This document shows, in pieces, positions 38,871-50,900 of a DNA stretch of 55,766 nt (positions within the stretch are counted from its first letter, which is position 1; the number at the start of each line of letters is the position of its first letter). The stretch comes from Pseudoalteromonas denitrificans DSM 6059. Its GTDB lineage: Bacteria > Pseudomonadota > Gammaproteobacteria > Enterobacterales > Alteromonadaceae. The position numbers and the translations under genes were made by a program. Location of the stretch: the NCBI RefSeq assembly GCF_900112265.1, contig NZ_FOLO01000037.1:1-55766 (forward strand), given 5' to 3'. The notes under the pieces were generated by a model. The model was not told the DNA's origin and did not search any database. It worked only from the letters and a program-made list of their open reading frames with translations.

Positions 38871-40027
38871 TGTTTTGCTCCTAAGGTATTACTTATCATT
38901 AAGCGTTTAATTGTAAGTGCAGGGAAGAAACTACATATAAAAGCAGCGAATAAAACTAAACAAAAAACATAAAAATAATAACTTGGGTCAATCGTAATAC
39001 CAGATAAAAAGTTAGACATGAGTTTTTGAACCTGTGATAACGTTATATTTGCCAATAGACATCCTATGAAAGCACCTGAGCTTAATAAAAAAAATGATTC
39101 TAAATAAACTTGTTTAATTAAATTAAAAGATGAAAAACCCAATGCTTTCATCATAGCAATTTCATTTAAACGCTCTCGAATAGCTTGAACCATGGTATTG
39201 CATACAATGAGTAGTAAAGTAAAAAACACAGCGATTAGTACCACTTTTATGACCATAGCCATATCAGCAAACTGCTGTGCCTGCTCTTTGATAAAGACTT
39301 GTTCAGAAGTAGTCCGAGTAGCAAAACTTGAGTTATTAAATTGCGCATCTACTTGGTTTGTTATTAAATCAAGATTTGCTTCGGGTGTTATTTGAGTAGA
39401 GAACCAGCTCGCATTATTACGGCCATAAGCACGTGATTTATCAAAATAACGATGCTGAAAAAATATGCGTTTGTCATCTACAGAAGCACCCTTTGTCTGA
39501 TAAATGGCCGCAACAACAAACTCCCAACTAAAAGAGCCCTGTTTATTCATCCAAATAGAAGAGCTAAGTGGTATTTTATCACCTAACTTCCAGCCAAATT
39601 CTGTTGCTACGCCTTGCCCTATCACAATACCAATACGATTCTTTTTCCAGCTATCTAAATCCGGTTGTGAAATAAGGTATTCATCAAACAATGAAAAATA
39701 ACTCGTATGTTCAACTGCTGACATAGCCAATTGATTTTTCTCATTTTTAAAGTATCCACCAAACCAAGAAGCATAAGTGACCGCTTTTACCCCCTCCACT
39801 TTTGCTATTTTCTTTTGATAATTAATGGGTAAAGATTGTGTCATAGACACTTTATGGCTGGTCATCAACCTAAATTGGCTATTACCACCAATATTGCTAT
39901 TTAACGCATGATCTATACCTGCCAATAAAGTGAGTAAAAAAAATGCAACGGCGACCGATAAAGCAGTTAAAGCGAAACGTATTCTTTTACGAAAGCTATT
40001 TTTAATAATCATTTCAAATAAGCTCAT
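38867..40027 (-). CDS. ABC transporter permease, FtsX/MacB type (first permease)
   Basis: 386 residues with the same plan as its downstream partner: a helix near residues 15-40, a periplasmic domain, and three C-terminal helices. AIRERLNEIAMMKALGFSSFNL is the coupling segment facing the ATPase. The start overlaps the ATPase stop as ATGA. The two permeases are clearly different in sequence, so this is not a recent duplication. The operon lacks an outer-membrane TolC-like gene; a general TolC from elsewhere would be needed. Confidence 0.88.
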   Translation of the reverse strand: MSLFEMIIKNSFRKRIRFALTALSVAVAFFLLTLLAGIDHALNSNIGGNSQFRLMTSHKVSMTQSLPINYQKKIAKVEGVKAVTYASWFGGYFKNEKNQLAMSAVEHTSYFSLFDEYLISQPDLDSWKKNRIGIVIGQGVATEFGWKLGDKIPLSSSIWMNKQGSFSWEFVVAAIYQTKGASVDDKRIFFQHRYFDKSRAYGRNNASWFSTQITPEANLDLITNQVDAQFNNSSFATRTTSEQVFIKEQAQQFADMAMVIKVVLIAVFFTLLLIVCNTMVQAIRERLNEIAMMKALGFSSFNLIKQVYLESFFLLSSGAFIGCLLANITLSQVQKLMSNFLSGITIDPSYYFYVFCLVLFAAFICSFFPALTIKRLMISNTLGAKQ

Positions 40028-40743
40028 AGTCTAGCCTCTTGAACGTTATGCGCTTTCAAGTCATAAGTATAAGTTTCTAAATTTATGACCTTACTTGCAT
40101 ATTCTGCCGCCTTTAAATCATGCGTTACCATGACAATTGTTTTGCCATATTCTTTATTCAGCTTGGCCAATAAAGATAAAATTTCATCAGCTGTTTTTCT
40201 ATCTAAATTACCTGTAGGTTCATCACATAATAAAATTTTAGGGTCGCTAACAATTGCTCTGGCTATCGCAACTCTTTGCTCCTGTCCACCCGATAACTCT
40301 TTAGGAAAATGTTTAGCGCGATCAGCCATACTCACTAAAGATAAAGCAGTCGCTGCATGATGCTTTCTTTGTGATTTATTTAAATGCGTTAAAGCCAGAG
40401 GTAATTCAACATTGGCTTGTGCCGTTAATACAGGTAATAAATGATGTGATTGAAAAACAAAACCAATGTTATCTGCACGCCATCGCGTTAGCTGGCTTTC
40501 ATTTAAGTTATTTATTTGTTCACCGCCAATAATCACTTGCCCACTCGTCGGTTTATCTAAACCTCCAATCAAATGTAATAACGTACTTTTCCCCATACCT
40601 GACGGGCCCATTAAAGCAACAAACTCACCAGAGTTAATTTTTAAGTTAAAGTTGTCATGAACAACAACTTGATTATCAGTACTATTTTTAGACTTTTGAT
40701 ACGTTTTATTAATTGCCTTAAGTTCAATATTGTTATTCATCAT
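40024..40743 (-). CDS. ABC transporter ATPase, LolD/MacB type
   Basis: About 239 residues. Walker A GPSGMGKSTLLH, Q-loop FVFQSHHLLP, signature LSGGQEQRVAIARAI, Walker B ILLCDEPTGNLD and the H-loop in MVTHD are all intact. The start chosen is ATG 40743, with GAGGA about seven bases upstream; the longer frame begins with TTG at 40755. The ribosome site overlaps the stop of the adaptor gene. It provides ATP hydrolysis for the two FtsX-type permeases. The signature LSGGQEQR and the DEPTGNLD motif are common in the LolD/MacB subgroup. Confidence 0.92.
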   Translation of the reverse strand: MMNNNIELKAINKTYQKSKNSTDNQVVVHDNFNLKINSGEFVALMGPSGMGKSTLLHLIGGLDKPTSGQVIIGGEQINNLNESQLTRWRADNIGFVFQSHHLLPVLTAQANVELPLALTHLNKSQRKHHAATALSLVSMADRAKHFPKELSGGQEQRVAIARAIVSDPKILLCDEPTGNLDRKTADEILSLLAKLNKEYGKTIVMVTHDLKAAEYASKVINLETYTYDLKAHNVQEARL

Positions 40744-40751
40744 TTTAATCC

Positions 40752-41801
40752 TCAAATCGATTTATCTAAAAAACTCACTTTGACACTCATATCAGGCAAT
40801 ATACGTTCATCAGCTTCCAATAACTTAATGCGAACTTTAATACTGGCTTTTTGCCTATCGGCTGTAGGGATCACTGCAATCACTTGACTTTTTATTTGCC
40901 ACTGTGGATAAGCATCTAAAGTGGCAACGACAGCTTGCTCACTAAAAACTCGATTGATATAGCTTTCACCTACTTCAACCTCAATCTCTAAAGAGCGCAT
41001 ATCTACAATAGTGCCTACCCCCGTTCGAATTGATCCACCAGCGGAGGAACCTGTTGAAATAAGCTCACCAACTTGCGCATTTTTGCTGATCACGACACCA
41101 TCAAAGGGGGCTACAATTTTATGGTGATTAAGCTGATACAAACTCAATTCAACTTGCTTTTGAGCACTTATCACTTTGGCTTGCTTACTTTTAATTTGTG
41201 CGGCAATTTTTTGTGCTTTAACTTGGCTATTCTCGAGAAGCTCTTCACTGATCTGGTTGTTTTTTAGTAGTTTTTTTCTGCGCTCTAGCTTTTGATTTTC
41301 GAATTTCAAACTCACATCAAGCTCTTCTAAACCTGCTTTTTGTGACATAAGTTCAGCCAAAGCCAATTGGTAAGATATTTTTGCTCTTTCGTCATCCAAT
41401 TGCGCTAAAACTTGATTTTTAGTCACAGCTAACCCTTCTTCGATATATAGCTTATCTAACTTTCCCGTTACACGAGATGAAACAGTTGCAATACGTCTCG
41501 CAACAATATGACCACTGGCATCAAGTACTTTATTATTTAAAACATTTCTATTTTTTTGATTAATATCGCTTGGTAAATCTTTAATGGGTAAGGCAAAATT
41601 CGATACTTTAGTTGGGTTTTTATTTACTTTTTTAGTTTGACTAGCAGCCACAGAATATTGTGAATAACCATATAATACAGCCATAAGTATGATACTAAAA
41701 CTTATCGCAATACTTGTTAGTGGCAACTTATTCGTTTGATTAGGTGAACTACGGTCTATGCTTAACGCTGACAGTTCTGATTTAAGGGTAGTAGAAGCCA
41801 T
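40752..41801 (-). CDS. HlyD/MacA-like periplasmic adaptor protein
   Basis: 349 residues. A membrane anchor near residues 27-48 is followed by a barrel-sandwich (lipoyl-like) segment VSSRVTGKLDKLYIEEGLAV, a long alpha-helical hairpin of about residues 135-215, and APFDGVVISKNAQVGELI, the second lipoyl half. This is the usual order in adaptor proteins that link inner-membrane pumps to TolC. AGGA lies eight bases before the ATG at 41801. It is the first gene of the transporter operon, and a strong hairpin separates it from the giant surface-protein gene. Substrate unknown: the NRP product or a toxic compound are both possible. Confidence 0.9.
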   Translation of the reverse strand: MASTTLKSELSALSIDRSSPNQTNKLPLTSIAISFSIILMAVLYGYSQYSVAASQTKKVNKNPTKVSNFALPIKDLPSDINQKNRNVLNNKVLDASGHIVARRIATVSSRVTGKLDKLYIEEGLAVTKNQVLAQLDDERAKISYQLALAELMSQKAGLEELDVSLKFENQKLERRKKLLKNNQISEELLENSQVKAQKIAAQIKSKQAKVISAQKQVELSLYQLNHHKIVAPFDGVVISKNAQVGELISTGSSAGGSIRTGVGTIVDMRSLEIEVEVGESYINRVFSEQAVVATLDAYPQWQIKSQVIAVIPTADRQKASIKVRIKLLEADERILPDMSVKVSFLDKSI

Positions 41802-41895
41802 TATTATTCCTAAGCTAAGTTGATAGCATCAGAATAATAGAAGCGTTATTTATGGCACAGTGCCAAAAGTCATGAAATAGTTTAATCCATATCAA

Positions 41896-41935
41896 AAAGC
41901 CTATTAATAAATATAATCATCTATTAATAGGCTTT
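41896..41935. terminator. Strong bidirectional terminator after the giant surface-protein gene
   Basis: A perfect 14-bp inverted repeat (41896-41909 with 41922-41935) with a 12-nt loop lies 15 nt past the stop of the giant gene and about 95 nt before the adaptor start. The arms begin AAAGCC and end GGCTTT, giving a U-rich end on both strands. It should separate the surface-protein transcript from the transporter operon. Confidence 0.85.
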
Positions 41936-41950
41936 ATCAATGGTTAAGTT

Positions 41951-44900
41951 TTATTTCATTCGCACTTTTTTTCTGCGTAACATAAGTAAACTTATTAGTA
42001 TTAATAAGTTGCTCATAGTACCAGACGAATTTTTACGTTTTACAGATGTTGGTTCATTAAGTTCTACCGTTACAGTTACTTTTGCGCTTACTGTTTCATT
42101 TTTTCCATCAGTCATTTTATAACTGATAGTATCTAAGCCTGCAAAACCTAATTTAGGTGTATAGGTTAAAGTCTGATCTGTATTGATAACGACATTTCCA
42201 AACTCAGCCAGTGCCTCAGTAATCGTTAAAAAATCACCATCAATATCAGTATCATTCTCTAATACAGCAATATTGATAGGCATGGTATCTTTCGTTGATG
42301 CCACATCATCATTTGCAACAGGTGCCATATTACTTACAACATTAACTTCAACAGTTGAATGTGCTGTTCCACCATTATTATCGCTAATGCTATATTGAAT
42401 TGTTGCCAGTCCAAAAAAATCATTTAATGATTGATAAACTAGCTTGTTGTTTTCTACTGTAACAGTACCAAAATCAGCTGTAGCACTACTGATCTTGAGT
42501 TCATCATTATCAGTATCTGTATCGTTTACTAGTACATCTATAATAATGTTTTCATTCCAACTCATAGTGATGCTATCAGGATTTGCAGTAGGTAGGTTAT
42601 TATTATCTAAAATAACAGCCACACCACCGGGGTCAACAATAGTACCATTTTTAATACCATCATCATCATTAGCACCACCATCTTCAATAACAAGTTGAAC
42701 ACACCAATGACCTTCAGTTAAACCTGTTGTCCAACCACTTTGACCTGGTGGAGGGCAGTATCCCGCTTCTCCCGCAGCAGAGCTAATTATATTATTTTCA
42801 TCTTCGACAAAATTAACCCAAACACCATTTTTAAATTTACGGTAAATTGCACCTTGTGGAATTGGTAATACCTGAGGAAATACAATCGTATAGTTTTGAC
42901 CTTGCTGAGGCAGACCTGTTGCAATAAAGTCAAATAATCCACCTATATTTTTTGATGTTTCATCCGATGGCAACTCACTTTCTAATAGCTGCACGCCACC
43001 AGTTTCATTTGAAGCAACAGTAGAACCTTTACGTAAACAAACACCTGGTTCACCTTCAACTAAGTATTGATCTGAGCTATGTAATTGCTCTTGCATTACA
43101 TTACATTCACTAATGGCATCTAAATAATCAGGTATGCCATCATTATCTGAATCACTGTAACCTTCTTGGTTATCCGGTATAAGGTCGCCATCCGTATCTT
43201 CACTGCCTAACTGAGCTAACTGCTGTATCACTTCAATATAAACAGTTTCACGTGTTTCAAGTGGTATATTTGCATCATCCATTGCAGTGACTGTTATTTG
43301 ATAAACAGCAGGTGCTAAACCTTGAGCATTAAAAATAAACTCACTGTCAATTGATGAAGTATTTACTATGCCTTCATGGCCACTTGTCCAAGTAATTGTA
43401 TGATTATCATTTGGGTTAGCATCAGTGACACTTGCTTTAATATTAACGACTTCTTCATTATTAATGACTAATGAACGTACTTCATTCATTTGAGATACTT
43501 GTACTTCAATTACTGGAGCGACATTTTCTTCAACAATTGTCAGTATATGTGCAGCATTATTACCTAAGTTCTGATTGGTATTTAAGTTAATAACTAAAGT
43601 TTCATTACCTTCAGAAAGTCCATCTTCAAAAACATTAAACGCAATAACGCCCTCTAAACCTTGCTCAATTGTGATTTCACCACCAATTAAATCATGATCA
43701 TTCAAGTCAGATGTTCCTGAAATACTATAGCTTATCGTTACGGGGTACTGAGGTGATTGACCGTTCAGATATACTGAAACCCTTTGATTAGTCCCCTCCG
43801 CTGTTTGCGCATCTTTTTCAATTGAGATAATTGGCTTAACAGTCACTTTTTGGCTTTTAACTGATGTATTATTTTCACTATCACTCGCTTGCCAATAAAC
43901 AATATGTTCACCTGGTTCAAATACCGTATTATTATCAATTAATGATACAGCGATGGGATCACCATTCTTATTTGTTGCTGTTGCAACACCTAAGTCAACC
44001 TTAGTGAATAAACCTTGTGCATTGATTTCAATATCTTGTGGCACAATAATATTTGGTAATGCAGCATCATCGTTTTGTTCTATTGTGAGTGATACATTTG
44101 CGGTGCTCGTTTCTTGACTTACATCTTGAATAATATATTCAAAATTAATGTCACTTATATTGCCCTCTATCGCTTGATAAATCAGTTTATTATTTTCAAC
44201 TAATACTGTACCAACACTTGCTGAGGCACCTATAATGCTTAACTCATCACCATCAATATCCGCATCATTACTCATGACATCAAGTTCATATCTCCCCTCA
44301 TTATTCACAGCTAAAGTATAAACATCGTCTTGTGCAAGAGGCTTATCATTAATAGGTAAAACATGAATACTCACGGTTGAAATATTAGAGTCTAACTCGC
44401 CATCATTTACTTTAAATGTAAAGTTATCATCACCCGTAAAGTTAGCTTCAGGTGTATATGTCCAAATATTATTTAGTTGAGATACAGCACCAAAACTTGG
44501 CTGCGTCACTATAATAAAGGTCAGTTCATCTTGGTTAATATCTGATGCAATAAAATTGACGCTTTTACTCTCATCTTCATTTAGCTCAATGACACCTGTT
44601 TGTGTTATTGGCGCTTCATTTTTATTAATCACTTCAATGCTAAATGCAGCCAAAGAAGTGGATTTTTCGCCATCACTCACAGTAATAACAATATTATTTG
44701 TGCTTCCTAAATTATCAGAGTTAGGTGTGCCTGTTAACTCACCTGTAGCAACATTGAAACTTGCCCAGCTAGGTTTATTACTAATTGAAAAAGTTAAATT
44801 ATCGCCATCCACATCTGATGCAGTGGGTATAAAGCGATAACTGGCATCTTGATTCACTTTTGTTATTGGAGAGCCGCTAATGACAGGCGCATCATTAATA

Positions 44901-47900
44901 TTAACAACTTCAATACTAAACGCTGATAAAGATGTTGTTTCAATACTATCACTCACCGCAATCACTATATTGTTTGTTAAGCCTATATGGTTCTCATTTG
45001 GCGTGCCCGTTAATGCCCCTGTTAAAGTATTAAAGTTTGCCCAACTAGGTTTATTTGCAATAGAGAAAGTAAGTTTATCTTTATCTAAATCTGATGCCGC
45101 TGGTGTAAAGCGGTAACTCACATCTTGATTCACTTTAGTGATAGGTACACCCGTTATCACTGGTGCCTGATTTATTTTAATAACTTCAATATTAAACGCA
45201 GATAAAGAGGTCGTTTCAATACCATCACTCACCGAAATCACTATATTACTTGTAGTGCCAACATGTGTAATGTCAGGTGTGCCCGTTAATGACCCTGTTG
45301 AAGTATCAAAACTTGCCCAACTTGGTTTATTTGCAATGGAGAAAGTCAGTTTATCTTTATCTACATCTGATGCTGTGGGTGTAAAACTATAAGCAGTATC
45401 CTGATTTACTTTTGTTATTGCAGAGCCACTGATCACAGGTGCATCATTCACATTAACAACTTCAATATTAAACGCAGATAAAGAGATCGTTTCGATACCA
45501 TCACTCACCGAAATCACTATATTAGTTGTGGCTCCAATATGTGTATTGTCAGGTGTGCCCGTTAATGACCCTGTTGAAGCATCAAAACTTGCCCAACTAG
45601 GTTTATTTGCAATGGAGAAAGTCAGTTTATCTTTATCTACATCTGATGCCGTAGGTGTAAAACTATAAGCACTATCTTGATTTACTTTTGTTATTGCAGA
45701 GCCATTAATTACAGGTGCATCATTCACGTTTACAATTGGACCAAAACTACTTGATGTCACTGTTTCTACAGAGCCTTTCCCATCTGTATAACTTGCAATA
45801 ACAGTCATTAAGCTACCGATATCGTCACTGGTTAATATGTAGCTGTTAGCTGTAGATACAGAGATATTTCCACGTTTCCACGTATAACTAATAGTACCCA
45901 AGCCTTCTTTATCAACTAAAGTATTGCTGGCTGTTAGTGTTGATTTTTCTTTTGCTTCGCCCAAAATCAAAACTGCACCTGTTGGCAAATCATTCACGGC
46001 TATCACAGTTACATTCACTATAATGCTATCGGTACCACCATTTGCATCATTTACTTGAATAACAAAACTGTCTGTGCCGCTAAAATCTGATTTTGGAACA
46101 TAACTAACATTACTACTTGTGCCTGAACCACTTACATTTGCAACACCATTTGAAGCAGCATTTGAAACAGACCAAGTTAAAGCATCACCATTACCATCAC
46201 TTGCACTTAAAGAAAGAGAAAATGCAGTAGGTGAATTATCTTCTGACATATTAACTGTCACACTTGAGCCTTGTGTAATAACAGGTGCGACATTCGGTGG
46301 AATTATATTTTTAATCGTGGTATCTGAAACCGCATTCCCTGCATTTGAAGCTAAATCAGTTAAAGTCACACTTAATGTCAAGGTGCCATCATTTAAGCTT
46401 GATACATCTATATTAGAGATTTTATCCGTCGCAGTTGAAATAGTGCCCGTACCAGTGATAGTGCCCCCACCAGCAGAACTCGTAATAGTGTAATTGTAAG
46501 TTGTTCCAACTTCAGCTCCTGCAAAAGTAAATGCCAATGCTGATGCATTACTCGCGGTAATATTGCTCTGTATTGTTGCGCTATAACCTGTAGGTGCAGT
46601 TGAGTCTTCTGTTATCGTTGGTACATTAATATGCGCCGATTCATTTGCATTACTAAAATCTGCAATCACCACATAATTAAATACAGTATCATCAACTAAA
46701 GAAGCGCTCATAGACCAGTTACCGCCTGCAACATTATCTGTTGCAAGCGCCGCACCGCCATCTGAAATTCCATCGTTATTAGCATCAAGGTATAAACCTA
46801 TGCTGATACCGTTAGTGCTATAGGTTCCACTAATTATTTGGTTTGCAGCATTAATTTGTAGCGCACTATTTGGAGTTGTTACTTTAGGTGCAACTTTATT
46901 CACTGTGATGCTTGCAGTACTATCGCTAGTATTACCTTGTGTTATTGCCGTTAAAAAGTTATCAGCGACAGATAAGTTATAATTAATAGCATCAACAGAT
47001 GAAGTACCATTTTTATTTAAAATAGCCTTTATATTTGTAATATCAGCAGTACTTAAAGTTAAACTAAAACTTGTGGCATTTGTAATATTAACATCACTGG
47101 TATCCGTTAAAGTATAAGTCGCATTAGCTTGACCAGTAAAAGTTAATTTTGAAGCATCAATATCAAAGCCTCCACCATTTACTGAAAAATTCTCCCCTGT
47201 TACAACCAATACACCTGATTTTTCATCATAAGTAGATGAGGTTATATTTGGCACTGGCCAGCCATTTACAGTGACCGTATTCGTGGTATCAACAATATTA
47301 ACAGCAGGATCAGCCCCCGTATTCCAGTCATCTGCTGCCGCTAAATTATAACTTGTGCTGTCATCTGACTGTGCGCCGTTGATATGCAATAACAAATCAA
47401 CTTGCGTTTTATCTGATCCGGATAATGTTGCACTAAAGCTTGTAGCATTAGTAAGATCAACATCTGTTGCGGTTGTAAGCGTATATGTTCCCCCAGCTTC
47501 CCCAGTCAAAGTCAAAGTAGACAAGTCGATGTCATTTATTGCTCCTGACTTTTGTAGTAGATTAATGCCTGTAACTGAGAGTGCACCGGTATTGCTATTA
47601 TATGTAGCAGAAGTGATTGAAGGGCTCACAATATTGCTCACATTCATTGCATTGGTGGCATCAACAACATTGACAGAAGCGCCAGCCCCTTTAGCCCAAT
47701 CCTCTGCGGCGGCAATATTATAAGTTGTGCCACTGGTTGAGCTTGTACCATTTTTATTAATTAGTTTTTGTACAGCCGCTTTATCAGTGGCATCTAATGT
47801 TAATGAGAAACTAATATCAGAGGTACGCTCTACATCTGGTGTACCAACTAATGTGTATGTTGTGGCCCCTTCACCTGTAAATGTAAATTTTGATGCATCA

Positions 47901-50900
47901 ATATCATTTGCACTGCCTGTTACATTTGAAATATTAGCACCAGTAATAACTAATACACCCGTTGTCGCATTATAAGCTGTTGAAGAAATAATAGGCGCAG
48001 CAACATTGCTTACAATTATGCCATTACCACTTGCATCTGATGTATCTCCTATCGTAACTCCTGACATAAAGTTATCGGCAAAAGAAATATTATAATTCGC
48101 TCCGCCCGTTAAGCTTGTTCCATTATTGTTAAGTAATGCGTTTATAGCTGCTTTATCTGTCGCACTAAGCGTAATGGTAAACTGGGATGAACTGTCTATA
48201 TTAACGTCGGATGTATCAGTTAATGTATAAGTTACGCCATCTTCTCCAGTGAAAGTAATAGTAGATGCATCAACATCAAAACCACTACCATTAGCAGAAA
48301 AATCAATGCCTGTAACAACCAAAACACCTGTGTTAGCATCATATGTTGTTGACGAAACAGAAGGTTGCGGCCAGCCACTTACCATTAACGCATTTATTGT
48401 ATCAGCTGTATTACCATCGGTATTTGCGGCATTAAAATCATCTGCAACACTTAAATTATATGTTGTATTATCGTTTGCTTTACTCCCATTTACATTTAGC
48501 AAGGCTTCAACATTTGCGACATCAGTGCCACCGATTGTTACTGTGAATGATGTAACACTTGTAATATCAACATTTGCACTTTGCCCAGTTAAAGTAAAAG
48601 TACTACCTGCTTGACCAGTAAAAGTAAACTTTCTTACATCAATATCGTTGTTCGCTCCCCCTAATGCAGCAAAGTTTACACCTGTGATGACTAAAGCTTT
48701 TGTATCTTCATTATATGTTGCCGAAGTTACAGCGGGAACAGGTACATTACTCACAATAACGCCATTGTTTGAACTATCGACAACATTAACAGCTGCATCA
48801 GCACCTAGAGCCCAATCTTCTGCGCCAGCCAAATTATAAGTAACACCTCCTGTAGTACTGGCTCCTGCTTTATTGATTAACTTTTGTACTTGCGCCTTAT
48901 CAGTTGCATCTAATGTCAGCGAGAAGCTGGTGGGTGATGTGCGTTCAACATCACTTGTTCCTACTAAGGTATAAGTATTTGCGTCTTCACCTGTGAAGGT
49001 GAACTTTGATGCGTCAATATCATTTGTTGCACCACTTATATTTGGAATATTAGTTCCGGTTACAACAAAAATGCCCGCAGAGCCATCATATGTTGTTGAT
49101 ACGATAGTTGGAATTGCAACATTACTCACAGTAATGGCATTACTATTATCAGCTGTATTTCCTAAAGTAACAGCTGAGATAAAGTTATCACTGGCTGCAA
49201 TATTATAGGTTGTACCACCTGTTGAAGTTGAGCCCTCTTTATTTACTATGGCGTTTACAGCAGCTTTATCTGTTGCACTTAGCGTAAAAGTAAACTGTGT
49301 TGCACTATCACGTTCTACATCAGCTGTATTAGTTAAGGTATAAGTTACACCACCTTCACCTGTAAAAGTAAAATGTGCAGCCGTTACATCATTAGCCGCA
49401 CCATTGGCAGAAAAATCAATACCTGTGACAACCAAAATACCGGTATTAGTATCATAAGTTGTTGATGTAATGCTAGGTTGTGGCCATCCATTTACAGTTA
49501 TAGCGTTGGTGATATCTGCTGTATCAGCGTCTGTATAAGCACTAATGAAATCATCAGCTGCATTAAGGTTATAAGTAGTACTATCGTCAGCAGTTGTACC
49601 ATTTGAATTTAACAACGCTTCAACGCTTGAGACATCTGTCCCGCCGACAATTACAGTGAATGAGGTTGCACTGGTTATTTCAACATTTGCGCTTTGATTA
49701 GTGAGTGTAAAGCTTGAGTTTCCTTCACCAGTTAGAGTCAATTTTGTAACATCTACATCGTTACTTACCCCTGATTTAGTGATGAAATTAATACCCGTAA
49801 CCACTAAGGACTTTGTATCTTCACTATATGTTGCGGAAGTAATTTGAGGTGCTGGAATATCAACATTAACGCTACCAAGCGCAATGTCTGCGCCACCGCC
49901 TGTGCCAACATTTCCGCCATCGTTAATTTTAACAGTAACTGTTGCAGCATTATTACCGTTAGCATCAGCGGCACTGGTATATTGAATATTACTTGTTGTA
50001 TTAATATACGTATCAATATTGGTTATTGAGCCTGTTAAGGTCAAAGTGGACGTACCCGAACCACTTATTATTACACCACCACTATCAGATGCAGCTAAAA
50101 TACCTGCACTTGCTGTAAATGTCATAACTAGGTTATTTGAAGCTGAATCAATATCAGCTAACGATAAGCCTGAAAAATCTAAATTACTTGAGACATTGCC
50201 AGCTACAGTAATATCTGTTGGAAAAGTCCCCGTTTGTGTTGGATCATCATTAACAGCAACAATATCAAACTGTAATGTATCGTCATCAGCTCCCCCTTTG
50301 CCATCATTAAGTTGCATTCGGATTGCACCAGCACTCGTACCAGCTAAGTTTGCTGTAGGCGTGAAAGTTAAAGTATCTAAAGCTGTATTAATACTGGCTA
50401 TTGAACCACTAAAGGACATGCTTGTATCATCAGTGCCATCTCCAGCACCAAAAGATAACCCTGTTGTAATAGAGCCTGTACCACCGGTAAATGTTAAAGT
50501 GATTGTTTGGCTATCACCATTGCTATCACTGATATTAATATTATCGGCTACTGCAACATTAGTATCATCTTCATTGACCGTAGGTGCTGACGGTAGTGTA
50601 TTAACCGGTGCATTATTAGGGTTAGTCCAAGTACCACCGTTACCTTCACATATCGCTTGCGTTGCATAACTGGGCATACTACAAGATAAGAAAAACTTCT
50701 GACCTATATCACCACTTAGTGTTGCTTTATTAATTGATTTAGTAAGCAAGGTGCTATCAGATATTATTTTTAATAGTTCATCACTATATTTATCATTTAT
50801 GGATATATTGCTATTTTTCTTTGCTGAATGCTTATTCGAAAAAGCAGAAAATACACTGCGTTTGATTGTTGCAGGGTTATTATCACTTGAAATGATGGTT

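Noticed and set aside
1..41801. Hydroxamate siderophore cluster of the marinobactin or pyoverdine kind
   Set aside because: Hydroxy-Asp and Dab would fit, but I see no ornithine hydroxylase, no ornithine A domain in the visible modules, and no TonB receptor. A siderophore cannot be fully excluded because the cluster continues to the left.
44631..45734. Regular repeats considered as a CRISPR array
   Set aside because: The period is 276 nt and in frame; the units code for protein domains and have no short repeat-spacer pattern.
50019..50669. 216-codon rightward open frame opposite the giant surface-protein gene
   Set aside because: It is antisense to a well-supported repetitive gene; its Val/Pro/Ser-rich product mirrors the Asp/Thr/Asn-rich repeats. 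Similar frames recur opposite each repeat copy.
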